Positions 1 to 6,714 of a DNA stretch of 10,568 nt are shown one piece after another. Position numbers and translations under genes: made by a program. Within the stretch, counting starts at the first letter, position 1, and each line of letters starts with the position of its first letter. This DNA is from Marinilabiliales bacterium (lineage in GTDB: Bacteria > Bacteroidota > Bacteroidia > Bacteroidales > BM523): NCBI GenBank assembly GCA_002869425.1, contig PKSZ01000576.1, forward strand, positions 1 through 10,568, written 5' to 3'. The notes beneath the pieces are model-generated. The model searched no databases and was not told the origin of the DNA. It saw only the letters and a program-made list of their open reading frames with translations.

Positions 1-332
1 CAAATGTGCGATTTCATCTTGAAGGGCCCGAAAGGAATGACCCGGATTTTCTCGGCCAGTGTATTGCTGATATTAATCTTGTGAGAAAGCCAGATCTGGT
101 AGTCATGGATGCAACAGAGTTTATTCTAACCAATGGACCTTCTGGTCCTGGAGAGATGAAGAAAGAGAATAAGGTAGTTGCAGGTACAGATATTGTTGCT
201 GTGGATGCTTATTGTGCAGGATTTCTCGAAAGGGAAGCTGATGAGGTGGCAGCAATTCAAAAAGCTTCAGCCCTGGGACTAGGTAATATCAATTATAAGG
301 ATTTAAAAATTAAAGAAACAAAAATGGCATGA
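1..332 (+). CDS. DUF362 family protein, C-terminal part (5' end outside window)
   Basis: The reading frame is open from the left edge and ends at TGA 330-332, so only about the last 110 residues are visible. The in-frame GTG at 6 is an internal Val and not a real start. The segment matches the C-terminal half of DUF362 proteins: a KPDLVVMDAT stretch, a TNGPSGPG loop, then VVAGTDIVAVDAYCAGFL and a closing ALGLG motif. DUF362 proteins are often linked to iron-sulfur or redox functions and some carry ferredoxin-like clusters. No Cys-rich ferredoxin motif is present in the visible part, and the protein ends soon after ALGLG. The stop overlaps the start of the next gene (ATGA), which suggests translational coupling. 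Family assignment is good from the motif pattern; the molecular function is unknown. Confidence 0.85.
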   Translation, partial: NVRFHLEGPERNDPDFLGQCIADINLVRKPDLVVMDATEFILTNGPSGPGEMKKENKVVAGTDIVAVDAYCAGFLEREADEVAAIQKASALGLGNINYKDLKIKETKMA

Positions 333-1174
333 GAGTATTGATTACCACAATTTTGATTGCTCTTTTATTTTCGTTGTATGCACAAGCGCAGAATAAATGG
401 TTACCAAAGGGTTATGAGTATACAGATAGTGTCTCTGAATTCTCGGGAGACGATTTATTTATGATGATCAATGGAGGTGCTGACTTGTTTCTTGAATATG
501 GTTTTAAACGAGTTGAATTACACAAAATAAAAAATAGTAAAAGCACTTACCGGATCGAAAAGTACGAAATGACAGACGGAGAAGCTTGTTTTGGGATCTA
601 TTCTGTTAAGAAGGGTACCGAAGGAAGAGTTGTGGATATAGGGCAGGCTTGTAAGCTAACATCTAAAGCCGCACATATGTACAAAGATAATTTGTATACG
701 GTTATCAGTAGTGAAAAAGATGGGGCTGGTGATTTGATTATCCTGGCTACAGCCATTGCCAATTCAATAGATACAAGTGCTGAAGTACCTTATCTGGCAA
801 AAAAGATGGAAATAATATATCCAATTGATCAGGTTCGGTACCTGAAAGGAAATATTGCTTTGAATAATGTCTTGTACCTCCCATCTTCCAATAAGCTTGA
901 TTTTAATGAAGCAGTAGCAGGAATCGATAGTGTTGGAATGTATTTGGTTATGCAGTTTGAAAACGAACAAAAGGCCATCCGATCTATGGAAAACTGGAAT
1001 AGAAAACTGGAAGATAAATATAAGGTGAAAAACAAGAAGTCAAAAGGTACAGAATATTACAGTTTCAAGTACAAAGACAATCAACCTGTTTTTTACGCTA
1101 TTAGCGGTTTGTATCTCGTTTTAAGTTATAAAAAAGAGAAAGAAGATTTTATTGAATTTCTGAATAAGTTTTAA
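329..1174 (+). CDS. Exported DUF6599-like protein
   Basis: This 281-aa protein starts at ATG 329, which overlaps the DUF362 stop by 4 nt. Residues 1-20 form a signal peptide (basic start, hydrophobic LITTILIALLFSLY core, AQA cleavage site). No lipobox Cys or further membrane helix is seen, so it is probably periplasmic or otherwise exported. The core has a MINGGADLFLEYGF stretch (about 46-59) and a YEMTDGEACFGIYS stretch (about 79-92). These resemble the INGGAELYLEYGF and DAFGVYS signatures I associate with DUF6599, a family of unknown function. The C-terminal half alternates short strands and a Lys-rich helix (about 215-240). Overlap with the DUF362 gene implies co-expression and perhaps a shared redox or envelope role, which is inference. 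Family name is from memory of motifs and needs a profile search. Confidence 0.75.
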   Translation: MRVLITTILIALLFSLYAQAQNKWLPKGYEYTDSVSEFSGDDLFMMINGGADLFLEYGFKRVELHKIKNSKSTYRIEKYEMTDGEACFGIYSVKKGTEGRVVDIGQACKLTSKAAHMYKDNLYTVISSEKDGAGDLIILATAIANSIDTSAEVPYLAKKMEIIYPIDQVRYLKGNIALNNVLYLPSSNKLDFNEAVAGIDSVGMYLVMQFENEQKAIRSMENWNRKLEDKYKVKNKKSKGTEYYSFKYKDNQPVFYAISGLYLVLSYKKEKEDFIEFLNKF

Positions 1175-1179
1175 AAAGA

Positions 1180-1234
1180 AATGTGCGACATTTTGCGTAA
1201 AACTTAGCTATGAGAATACTTTCTGTCGCACATT
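1180..1234. repeat. Perfect 11-bp inverted repeat, possible minus-strand terminator
   Basis: AATGTGCGACA at 1180-1190 is exactly mirrored by TGTCGCACATT at 1224-1234, with a 33-nt spacer. On the + strand the right arm is followed by ATCTGTTACC, which has no T-run. On the - strand the structure is followed by TCTTTTTAAAAC, a T-rich tract. It could therefore stop transcripts that enter leftwards from the repeat-protein gene through the antisense of yjbQ. The loop is long for an intrinsic terminator, so a protein-binding site or a remnant of a small mobile element is also possible. No flanking target duplication is seen. Confidence 0.7.
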
Positions 1235-1284
1235 ATCTGTTACCTTAGCCTGCTGATACAAATAAAACAAACTGCGTGCCATAT

Positions 1285-1313
1285 TTTGTAATGCTCAGAT
1301 AATTAGATCTTTG
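1285..1313 (+). promoter_or_regulatory. Candidate Bacteroidota promoter for the YjbQ-family gene
   Basis: TTTG at 1285-1288, a 17-nt spacer, then GATCTTTG at 1306-1313, which matches the TAnnTTTG -7 consensus except for the first base. Transcription would start near 1320, about 75 nt before the chosen ATG at 1396. That placement argues against translation starting at TTG 1321. One mismatch and an AT-rich background keep the confidence low. Confidence 0.35.
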
Positions 1314-1395
1314 AAGTGCTTTGAGCGTTTTGTTATTTCAGGAAAAGGAATACGAATATGAACACAAAGTGTACAATATTGAACATCTAAGTAAA

Positions 1396-1800
1396 ATGCA
1401 AAAGATTATAACTAAATCAACGGATAAAAAAGACGGTCTGTATGATATTACTTCCGAGGTACATGCGTTTGTAATGGAAAGCAAGGTGAAAAGTGGAGTT
1501 ATTCAGGTTTATGTTCAGGGAGCAACTGCTGCCATTATGATACAGGAAAACTGGGATGATTCGGTGCAAAATGATGTGGTTACTCTATTGAACAGGCTAA
1601 TACCTGCCGGCATATGGGAGCATGATGCTCAGGATAATAATGGAGATTCTCATTTGAAAGCAGGAATCATTGGTCCGGGAGAAACCATACCCATTGTAAA
1701 TGGTAAAGCGGGATTGTCTACATGGCAAAACGTTTTTTTGTGTGAATTTGATGGCCCACGAAGCGAAAGACGTGTTGTGCTTACAATAATAAGTGTTTAG
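1396..1800 (+). CDS. YjbQ/UPF0047 family protein (secondary thiamine-phosphate synthase-like)
   Basis: From ATG 1396 the product is 134 aa, close to the usual length of about 135-140 aa for this family. A frame extension to TTG 1321 exists, but its 25 extra residues do not look like the family. Visible signatures are DITSEV near the N-terminus, GATAAIMIQEN followed by a D-rich segment, HDAQDNNGDSHLKAGIIGP, the GLSTWQNVFLCEFDGPR block, and RRVVLTI at the end. YjbQ homologues are annotated as secondary thiamine-phosphate synthases because E. coli YjbQ has weak activity of this kind; the physiological role is unsettled. The HTTA motif common in the family is replaced by GATA, like a GSTA-type branch. 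The stop codon overlaps that of the convergent gene, and no terminator fits between them. Confidence 0.9.
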   Translation: MQKIITKSTDKKDGLYDITSEVHAFVMESKVKSGVIQVYVQGATAAIMIQENWDDSVQNDVVTLLNRLIPAGIWEHDAQDNNGDSHLKAGIIGPGETIPIVNGKAGLSTWQNVFLCEFDGPRSERRVVLTIISV

Positions 1801-4800
1801 TATACAATTATCTTTTTACTTACATATTCTTTCTTATTGTTTAAGATGATGTAATAGATGCCTTTACTTCTGCTTTCAATTTCAACAAGATTTCCATTGT
1901 GTTTCCAGGCTACACTTTGACCATAGCTGTTAATTATTTTTACAGTCGTCCATTCTTTTGGAATAAAAAACACACCTTCATTGGGATTTGGATATACTTT
2001 CATTTCCTGAACTTCAAACTGCTTTCCAGATAGCAATGTATCCATAGTTTCAAAAGCCCATATTTCTGACCACAGCGACGACTGTCCACCGGATTTGCAT
2101 CTTATTCTCCAGTAATAACGCGTAAGCGGTTGTAATTGAAACGAAGTATACACAGTGTCATTTGCAAAACTTGTGTATGAATCAGTAAATGTATCTGTTG
2201 TGTCAATTTCAATTTCATATCCTTGTACATATTCGCAAGGATACCAGTGCAAATCTGCAATTAGCGGAAGATTTACTGAGTCGTTTGCTGGTGTTGCCAG
2301 AATAGGAACAGGTATGGAATCTGTTGTAAAATGCCATGTTTCACTCCATTGAGAATAACTGCTTCCATTGTATAAACTTACCTGCCAGTAATATGTTTTT
2401 TGGTAATCCAGTACTATGGTTTGTATTGAAGTGTCTGCAATATTTCCCTGCTCTGCTGTAGTAAATCCGGCAATGGTATCGTACCTGTATTCATAATAAA
2501 TTGCTTCTGGATGCGAATACCAAACCAGGTTCATGCTTAGAGGGCACATTGTGCTATCGTTTAGTGGAGCTGCAAGAATGGGTGCGCTAACCGAATCAGT
2601 CGTAAATGTCCAAATATCAGACCATTGTGAATAATTTGTTCCGTCAAAAGCTCTCACTTTCCAGTAGTAAAGCGTTGCGTTAGACAGCTCAGTTATTTCT
2701 GCATGCGATTCTCCTATAAAGTCATTGTTTGCATTGTAGAAGGTGTCATTCGTGGCATACATATATTCGTAAAATGTAACATATGGCATGTGTTCCCATT
2801 GTAATACAGTTGTGTCTGAATTTGCATTAATCGCGCCATTGGCAGGGCTTATCAATCCAGGAGCCTGTAAACTGTCGCTAGTAAAATTCCAAACTGCCGA
2901 CCATTCACCATCCATGAAACCCACTGCAGTAGCTTTTACCTTCCAATAGTATTGAGTTGCATATTCTAATCCACTTATTAGCACACTTGTGTCTGCTGAT
3001 GTTGTATTTTGAACCGATATTGAAAATGCAGGATCTGTAGAATATGAAATGGTATATTGTTCAGCATTCATTACCGGATACCAATTAAGGAGAATATCAT
3101 TGGGCGTACCCGTTGAATCATTTTCAGGGCTGAAAAGAATTGCTTGTTCAAGCTGGTCCTGTTCTGTGTAAAAATCAAATATGTTACTCCAGTTGCTTTC
3201 TGTAAAACCAGTGCTGGTTGCTTTTACTCTCCAGAAATATTGTGTGTTGTAAGCCAGATTATTCAAAATAAGAGAAGTGTCAGATAGTGTGCTATCTTCT
3301 ATTATGCTTGTAAAACCATTATCTGTAGCTATTTCAAATATGTAATTATCTGCATTTAGCACACTGTTCCAAGTAAATGTAAGATTTGAAACAGTGTTTT
3401 CTGTACTATGGTTTATAGGTGCTACCAGGTTTGGAGTATTCAGGTTGTTTGAATAGCTTGTAAATGAAAATATTTCTGACCAGTCTGAATAATTATTTGT
3501 ACCTATGGTTCTTGCTCTCCAGTAATAAGTGGTATTATAATCCAGGTTTGAAAAGCTGTTTACAAATGTATCTGTTGTTATTGTATCTGCCTGGTAAAAA
3601 CCCGCCAGACTGGTAATTTGATATTCATATCCAACAGCATCTGTTACTTCACTCCACACCAATTGGCCTGATAAGTTCACATCAATAGAGGCATTTGCTG
3701 GTGATATCAATGTAGGGGATTCAGGTAAAACGAGAGGTTCAGATCCTGTGCTAAACCATCTTTCAGCCCAAAGACTTGTGTCTACTGCATTTCGTGCACG
3801 TACGCGCCAGAAATATATAGTATTGGCCACAAGTGCTCCTGTATTATGCTCTGTATCATTGTTGTAGGAGTTTGAATTTATGTAGCTGTTTGTTGTGCTT
3901 TGAAGCGCATTGGTATTGTACATATTACTGGAATCAATTTCAAGATCGTAGTAATCAACTCCGGCATGAGCAAACCAATCCAGTGTAACTCCGGAAACAT
4001 TTTGGTCTAATGCTTCATCTGCAGGACTGGAAAGATTGACTATGTCGTAGGTTGTGAATGAGTAAATAGATGACCATTGAGAAGTGTCTACTGCATTAAT
4101 AGCCCTAACTTTCCAATGATATGTTTTTCCAAAATATAAGTCTGTGATGTACTCTTCAGTATCGTTATTGTAGCTTGATGAATTAATGTATGTTTCCTGC
4201 CCTGATATTAAGACTGGTGAAGAAAAGTTTTGTGAAGTGTCAAGCTGGTATTCATAAAAATCAACTCCTGCATGTGCATACCAGTCCAGATTAACCCCTG
4301 TATATTGAGTACTTCCGTTTGTAGGATCTAAGAGGCTTACGTTATCTCTTGTATAAAATGAATAGATATTAGACCAGCCTGTAGTATCGTCAGCAGTTCG
4401 TGCCCTGACTCTCCAATAATATGTTTTGCCAAAATACAGGTCTGAAATGTATGCTTCTGTATCGTTATTATAACTTGATGAGTTAATGTAAGTTGTTTCT
4501 CCTGTAATAAATGCAGGAGAGCTGAAGGATAAAGAAGTATCCAGTTGGTATTCATAATTTGAAACACCAGCAAAAGCATACCAGTCTATTGTGAGGCCTG
4601 TATATTGATCACTTTGGTTTGCAGGGGAGCTTATGGAAATGATATCACGACTTGTAAAACTATACACTACAGACCAGGAAGAAGTATCAACCGCATTGAT
4701 TGCCCGTACTCTCCATGAATATGTAGTGCCAAACAGGAGGCCTGTAATGTATGCTTCTGTATCATTGTTACTGCTTGATGAATTTATATATACATTTTGG

Positions 4801-5903
4801 CCCTGGTCTAGCAATGGAGAGTTAAAGTCGGCTGAAGTATCTATTTGGTATTCATAAAGATCAACACCTTTATGTGCATACCAATCAATAGTTACTGAAG
4901 AAAATTGATCACTCCCATCCGGAGGATCTGCCAGACCGATCATATCTTTTGTCGTAAATGTGTAAACCAGAGACCATTCTGTTGTGTCAACTGTATTTCT
5001 TGCCCTGACACGCCAATAGTAAGTCGTTCCAAAAAACAAATTTGTCAGGTAGCTTTCTGTATCATTGTTATAGCTTGATGAATTATTATATACATTCTCT
5101 CCTGTCATCATATGCGGAGAATTGAAAAGTGGTGTTGTATCCAGCTGATATTCATTAAAATCAGCGTTCTCATAAGCATACCAATCCAATGTTACGCCAG
5201 TGTATTGTTCACTTTCATTTTCAGGAGAAGTTAGGTTAACAATATCTTTTGTTGTAAAATTAGCAATTACTGACCATTCCGATGTATCGTTTGCATTTCT
5301 TGCCCGTACTCTCCAGTAATAGGTTTTTCCATACAGTAGGTTTTCTATATATACCTCAGTATCAGAGTTAATGCTTGAAGAATTGATGTATGTGTTTGTG
5401 CCACTTCTGTATTCTGAGCTGTTGAAATTGCTGGATGTATCAAGTTCATAATCATAATAATAAACACCTGTATGAGAATTCCAGTCAAGTTCTAGTCCCG
5501 CATAGGTTTCTGCTCCAGGTGAAGGACTTGCAAGAATGATTTGTTCCCTTGTGTTAAAATAATTTGTTGTCCATTCTGATGTGTCTCCTGTGATGTATGC
5601 CCTTACACGATAATGGTAAGTTGTGCCAAATAGAAGGTTAATCGTATCAAAACGTGTGTCGCTATTGCTGCTTGAAGTGTTTATGTATGTTTTTATTTTG
5701 GTAATGAGTAATGGTGAATCAAAAGCAGATGAAGTATCCAGTTGAATTTCGTAAGCTTCACTGCTTGCCACCGCATTCCAGTTTAGGCTTAACCCTGTGT
5801 TGGTTTCTTCTCCGTTTAAAGGATAACTTAGGCTGGGTGGATTCCATGCAAATGCTGTAAAACCTGAAAGCAACATAATAAATAGGCAAAGATTTTTAAT
5901 CAT
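1797..5903 (-). CDS. Secreted surface protein with 13 FN3-like repeats and T9SS sorting domain
   Basis: This gene encodes 1368 aa from ATG 5901-5903. The frame extends 11 codons to a TTG, but that codon lies inside the predicted -7 box, so ATG 5903 is preferred. Residues 1-19 are a signal peptide (MIKNL start, hydrophobic core, AFA|W). Residues 23-720 hold seven repeats of about 96-102 aa and residues 721-1286 hold six of 92-97 aa. Each follows the fibronectin-III-like pattern SPxN...LxW...YEYQxDT..F...TYYWRVRA...WS..FTT. Residues 1297-1368 (VYPNPNEGVFF, a glycine turn, KGIYYIILNN, KKIIVY) form a type A-like T9SS C-terminal sorting domain. The protein should therefore cross the outer membrane by T9SS and be released or anchored at the surface. 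It has very few Cys. The likely role is adhesion or surface structure; ligand unknown. No catalytic domain is visible. Confidence 0.93.
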   Translation of the reverse strand: MIKNLCLFIMLLSGFTAFAWNPPSLSYPLNGEETNTGLSLNWNAVASSEAYEIQLDTSSAFDSPLLITKIKTYINTSSSNSDTRFDTINLLFGTTYHYRVRAYITGDTSEWTTNYFNTREQIILASPSPGAETYAGLELDWNSHTGVYYYDYELDTSSNFNSSEYRSGTNTYINSSSINSDTEVYIENLLYGKTYYWRVRARNANDTSEWSVIANFTTKDIVNLTSPENESEQYTGVTLDWYAYENADFNEYQLDTTPLFNSPHMMTGENVYNNSSSYNNDTESYLTNLFFGTTYYWRVRARNTVDTTEWSLVYTFTTKDMIGLADPPDGSDQFSSVTIDWYAHKGVDLYEYQIDTSADFNSPLLDQGQNVYINSSSSNNDTEAYITGLLFGTTYSWRVRAINAVDTSSWSVVYSFTSRDIISISSPANQSDQYTGLTIDWYAFAGVSNYEYQLDTSLSFSSPAFITGETTYINSSSYNNDTEAYISDLYFGKTYYWRVRARTADDTTGWSNIYSFYTRDNVSLLDPTNGSTQYTGVNLDWYAHAGVDFYEYQLDTSQNFSSPVLISGQETYINSSSYNNDTEEYITDLYFGKTYHWKVRAINAVDTSQWSSIYSFTTYDIVNLSSPADEALDQNVSGVTLDWFAHAGVDYYDLEIDSSNMYNTNALQSTTNSYINSNSYNNDTEHNTGALVANTIYFWRVRARNAVDTSLWAERWFSTGSEPLVLPESPTLISPANASIDVNLSGQLVWSEVTDAVGYEYQITSLAGFYQADTITTDTFVNSFSNLDYNTTYYWRARTIGTNNYSDWSEIFSFTSYSNNLNTPNLVAPINHSTENTVSNLTFTWNSVLNADNYIFEIATDNGFTSIIEDSTLSDTSLILNNLAYNTQYFWRVKATSTGFTESNWSNIFDFYTEQDQLEQAILFSPENDSTGTPNDILLNWYPVMNAEQYTISYSTDPAFSISVQNTTSADTSVLISGLEYATQYYWKVKATAVGFMDGEWSAVWNFTSDSLQAPGLISPANGAINANSDTTVLQWEHMPYVTFYEYMYATNDTFYNANNDFIGESHAEITELSNATLYYWKVRAFDGTNYSQWSDIWTFTTDSVSAPILAAPLNDSTMCPLSMNLVWYSHPEAIYYEYRYDTIAGFTTAEQGNIADTSIQTIVLDYQKTYYWQVSLYNGSSYSQWSETWHFTTDSIPVPILATPANDSVNLPLIADLHWYPCEYVQGYEIEIDTTDTFTDSYTSFANDTVYTSFQLQPLTRYYWRIRCKSGGQSSLWSEIWAFETMDTLLSGKQFEVQEMKVYPNPNEGVFFIPKEWTTVKIINSYGQSVAWKHNGNLVEIESRSKGIYYIILNNKKEYVSKKIIVY
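1800..2045 (-). other. Type A-like T9SS C-terminal sorting domain (coding segment)
   Basis: This segment codes the last 82 residues of the FN3-repeat protein. The signature is VYPNPNEG, then alternating strands (VKIINSYGQ, LVEIES), then SKGIYYIILNN and a KKIIVY terminus. This order matches the por secretion system sorting domain family, in which the C-terminal strand-rich domain directs export through the T9SS translocon and is usually cleaved. It is good evidence that the organism has a T9SS, although no T9SS machinery gene lies in the window. Confidence 0.9.
2046..3743 (-). repeat. Six FN3-like repeats, shorter subfamily B
   Basis: In protein order the units lie at 3456-3743, 3165-3455, 2877-3164, 2598-2876, 2322-2597 and 2046-2321 (96, 97, 96, 93, 92 and 92 aa). 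Each begins with a Pro-rich strand (P.L.SPANxS), contains LxW and YEY strands, and ends in TxYYWKVRA..G..YSxWSxIWxFTT. They lack the Asn/Ser-rich insertion of subfamily A and are more diverged from one another. Boundaries were set by hand from the FTT/FTS end motif. Confidence 0.85.
3744..5837 (-). repeat. Seven FN3-like repeats, subfamily A with Asn/Ser-rich insertion
   Basis: In protein order the units lie at 5550-5837, 5250-5549, 4950-5249, 4650-4949, 4350-4649, 4050-4349 and 3744-4049. The second to sixth are each exactly 100 codons (300 bp). Each carries an insertion of the form TYINSSSYNNDTEAYI between the YEYQLDTS strand and the FGTTYYWRVRA strand, plus DWYAHAGVD in the core and a VDTSxWS turn. 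The equal lengths and shared insertion point to amplification of one ancestral unit, after which synonymous and coding changes accumulated. Confidence 0.88.
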
Positions 5904-5933
5904 ATTGAAATTGTTTAAGCGACGATGTGTACA

Positions 5934-5964
5934 CAAAGTTAAAACAAAGAGATTTCAAAGACAA
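5934..5964 (-). promoter_or_regulatory. Bacteroidota-type promoter of the FN3-repeat protein gene
   Basis: On the - strand the order is TTG (complement of CAA 5962-5964), a 20-nt spacer (5942-5961), then TAACTTTG (complement of 5934-5941), a full match to the TAnnTTTG -7 consensus. The expected transcription start is near 5928, giving a short leader of about 25 nt before ATG 5903. A better TTTG copy exists at 5956-5959 but its spacing of 14 nt is short. Confidence 0.55.
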
Positions 5965-6107
5965 TAGAGAATCCTCAATGTCAATAAAATTAATGGATTA
6001 ATTTTCATCTAAAAATGTATCTTTTTAACAATATATTTCGTATAAACTTTGATAGGGTTTTTACTTTTTGTTGTGTATAATGAAAAAGGGCATAAAAATT
6101 ATATGCA

Positions 6108-6132
6108 TCAAAGGTAGGTGCAACCTTTTTGA
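6108..6132 (+). other. Small stem-loop upstream of the ECF sigma gene
   Basis: AAAGGT at 6110-6115 pairs with ACCTTT at 6123-6128 around the 7-nt loop AGGTGCA. TCAA and TTGA at the outer edges could extend the stem past a 2-nt bulge. It ends about 30 nt before the ATG at 6163. It may lie in the 5' leader or be an operator. I could not identify a convincing promoter for the sigma operon in 5965-6162: the best -7-like strings (AAACTTTG at 6044-6051, TATATTTC at 6032-6039) lack a well-spaced TTTG partner. Confidence 0.35.
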
Positions 6133-6162
6133 GTGTATTAATGTCATACCATTACGAGTAGC

Positions 6163-6714
6163 ATGCTAGACGAAGCGCAAATAATTGTAAGGTGCAAGAA
6201 AAATGACAAGCGGGCGCAAAAAGATCTATACGATCATTATGCCCCAGTGTTGCTTGGTCTTGCAATGCGTTATGTTTACGATAAAGCGGAAGCAGAGGAT
6301 ATTTTGCAGGAAGCTTTTTTGAAGATTTTTATTAAAATAAAGCAATACTCGGGCAAAGGTTCTTTTGAAGGCTGGATGAAGCGCATTGTGATTAATACTG
6401 CAATTGGTAATTTCAGAAAAAACAATAAGCATTATCATCATCATGATATCGTAGACATAAATGAAACCGAAATTGAAAATTATGTGATTTATGATGCTGA
6501 TTTTACCAAGGAAGAGTTGTATTCTGTAATCCGTTCGTTGCCGGAAGGATACAGAATGGTATTTAATCTTTATGCAATAGAAGGGTATAAACACAAAGAA
6601 ATAGCAGAAATGCTAAGTGTAGACATTACAACTTCAAAATCACAGTTTTCCAGAGCAAGAAAATTGATACAGAAAAAATTGTTTGAATTAAGTAAGGAAA
6701 AGGTTACTGCATAA
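6163..6714 (+). CDS. ECF-subfamily RNA polymerase sigma-70 factor
   Basis: This 183-aa protein is of normal length for extracytoplasmic-function sigma factors. Region 2 spans about residues 10-90. It includes QKDLYDHYAPVLLGLAMRYVYD, then AEDILQEAF (about 44-52) of the core-binding helix, and GSFEGWMKRIVINTAI (about 66-81) of the -10 recognition part. A His/Asn-rich linker (KHYHHHD, 89-95) follows. Region 4 spans about 118-175: LPEGYRMVFNLYAIEGYKHKEIAEML, then the recognition helix TSKSQFSRARKLI. There is no region 1.1 or 3, as expected. The stop codon abuts the next start (TAAATG), so the downstream membrane protein is surely co-translated and is the obvious candidate anti-sigma factor. An SD-like AAGGAAAAGG at 6694-6703 precedes that start. 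Targets are unknown. Confidence 0.95.
   Translation: MLDEAQIIVRCKKNDKRAQKDLYDHYAPVLLGLAMRYVYDKAEAEDILQEAFLKIFIKIKQYSGKGSFEGWMKRIVINTAIGNFRKNNKHYHHHDIVDINETEIENYVIYDADFTKEELYSVIRSLPEGYRMVFNLYAIEGYKHKEIAEMLSVDITTSKSQFSRARKLIQKKLFELSKEKVTA

Noticed and set aside
1321..1395. TTG start at 1321 for the YjbQ-family gene
   Set aside because: The extra 25 residues do not resemble the family N-terminus, and ATG 1396 gives the usual length. The likely transcription start is close to 1320.
4337..4857. Open frames at 4337-4579 (-) and 4633-4857 (+) inside the FN3 gene
   Set aside because: They overlap a long, clearly constrained coding frame, and their products show no recognisable features; they arise from the repeated DNA.
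4050..5549. Regular 300-bp periodicity as a CRISPR, minisatellite or other non-coding repeat
   Set aside because: The period is a whole number of codons, the frame is open throughout, and variation follows protein-level constraint, so these are protein domain repeats.
5904..5936. TTG start at 5936 for the FN3-repeat protein, adding 11 residues
   Set aside because: The added residues are charged and precede a standard signal peptide, and the TTG falls in the predicted -7 promoter box, upstream of the likely transcription start.
6076..6081. TATAAT string as a -10 box for the sigma operon
   Set aside because: The nearest TTGATA (6049-6054) is 21 nt away, too far for a classic sigma-70 promoter, and Bacteroidota use a different consensus.
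6141..6161. Six-codon ORF (ATG TCA TAC CAT TAC GAG TAG) just before the sigma gene
   Set aside because: Too short to judge as a leader peptide; it is out of frame with the sigma gene and has no amino-acid bias pointing to attenuation.
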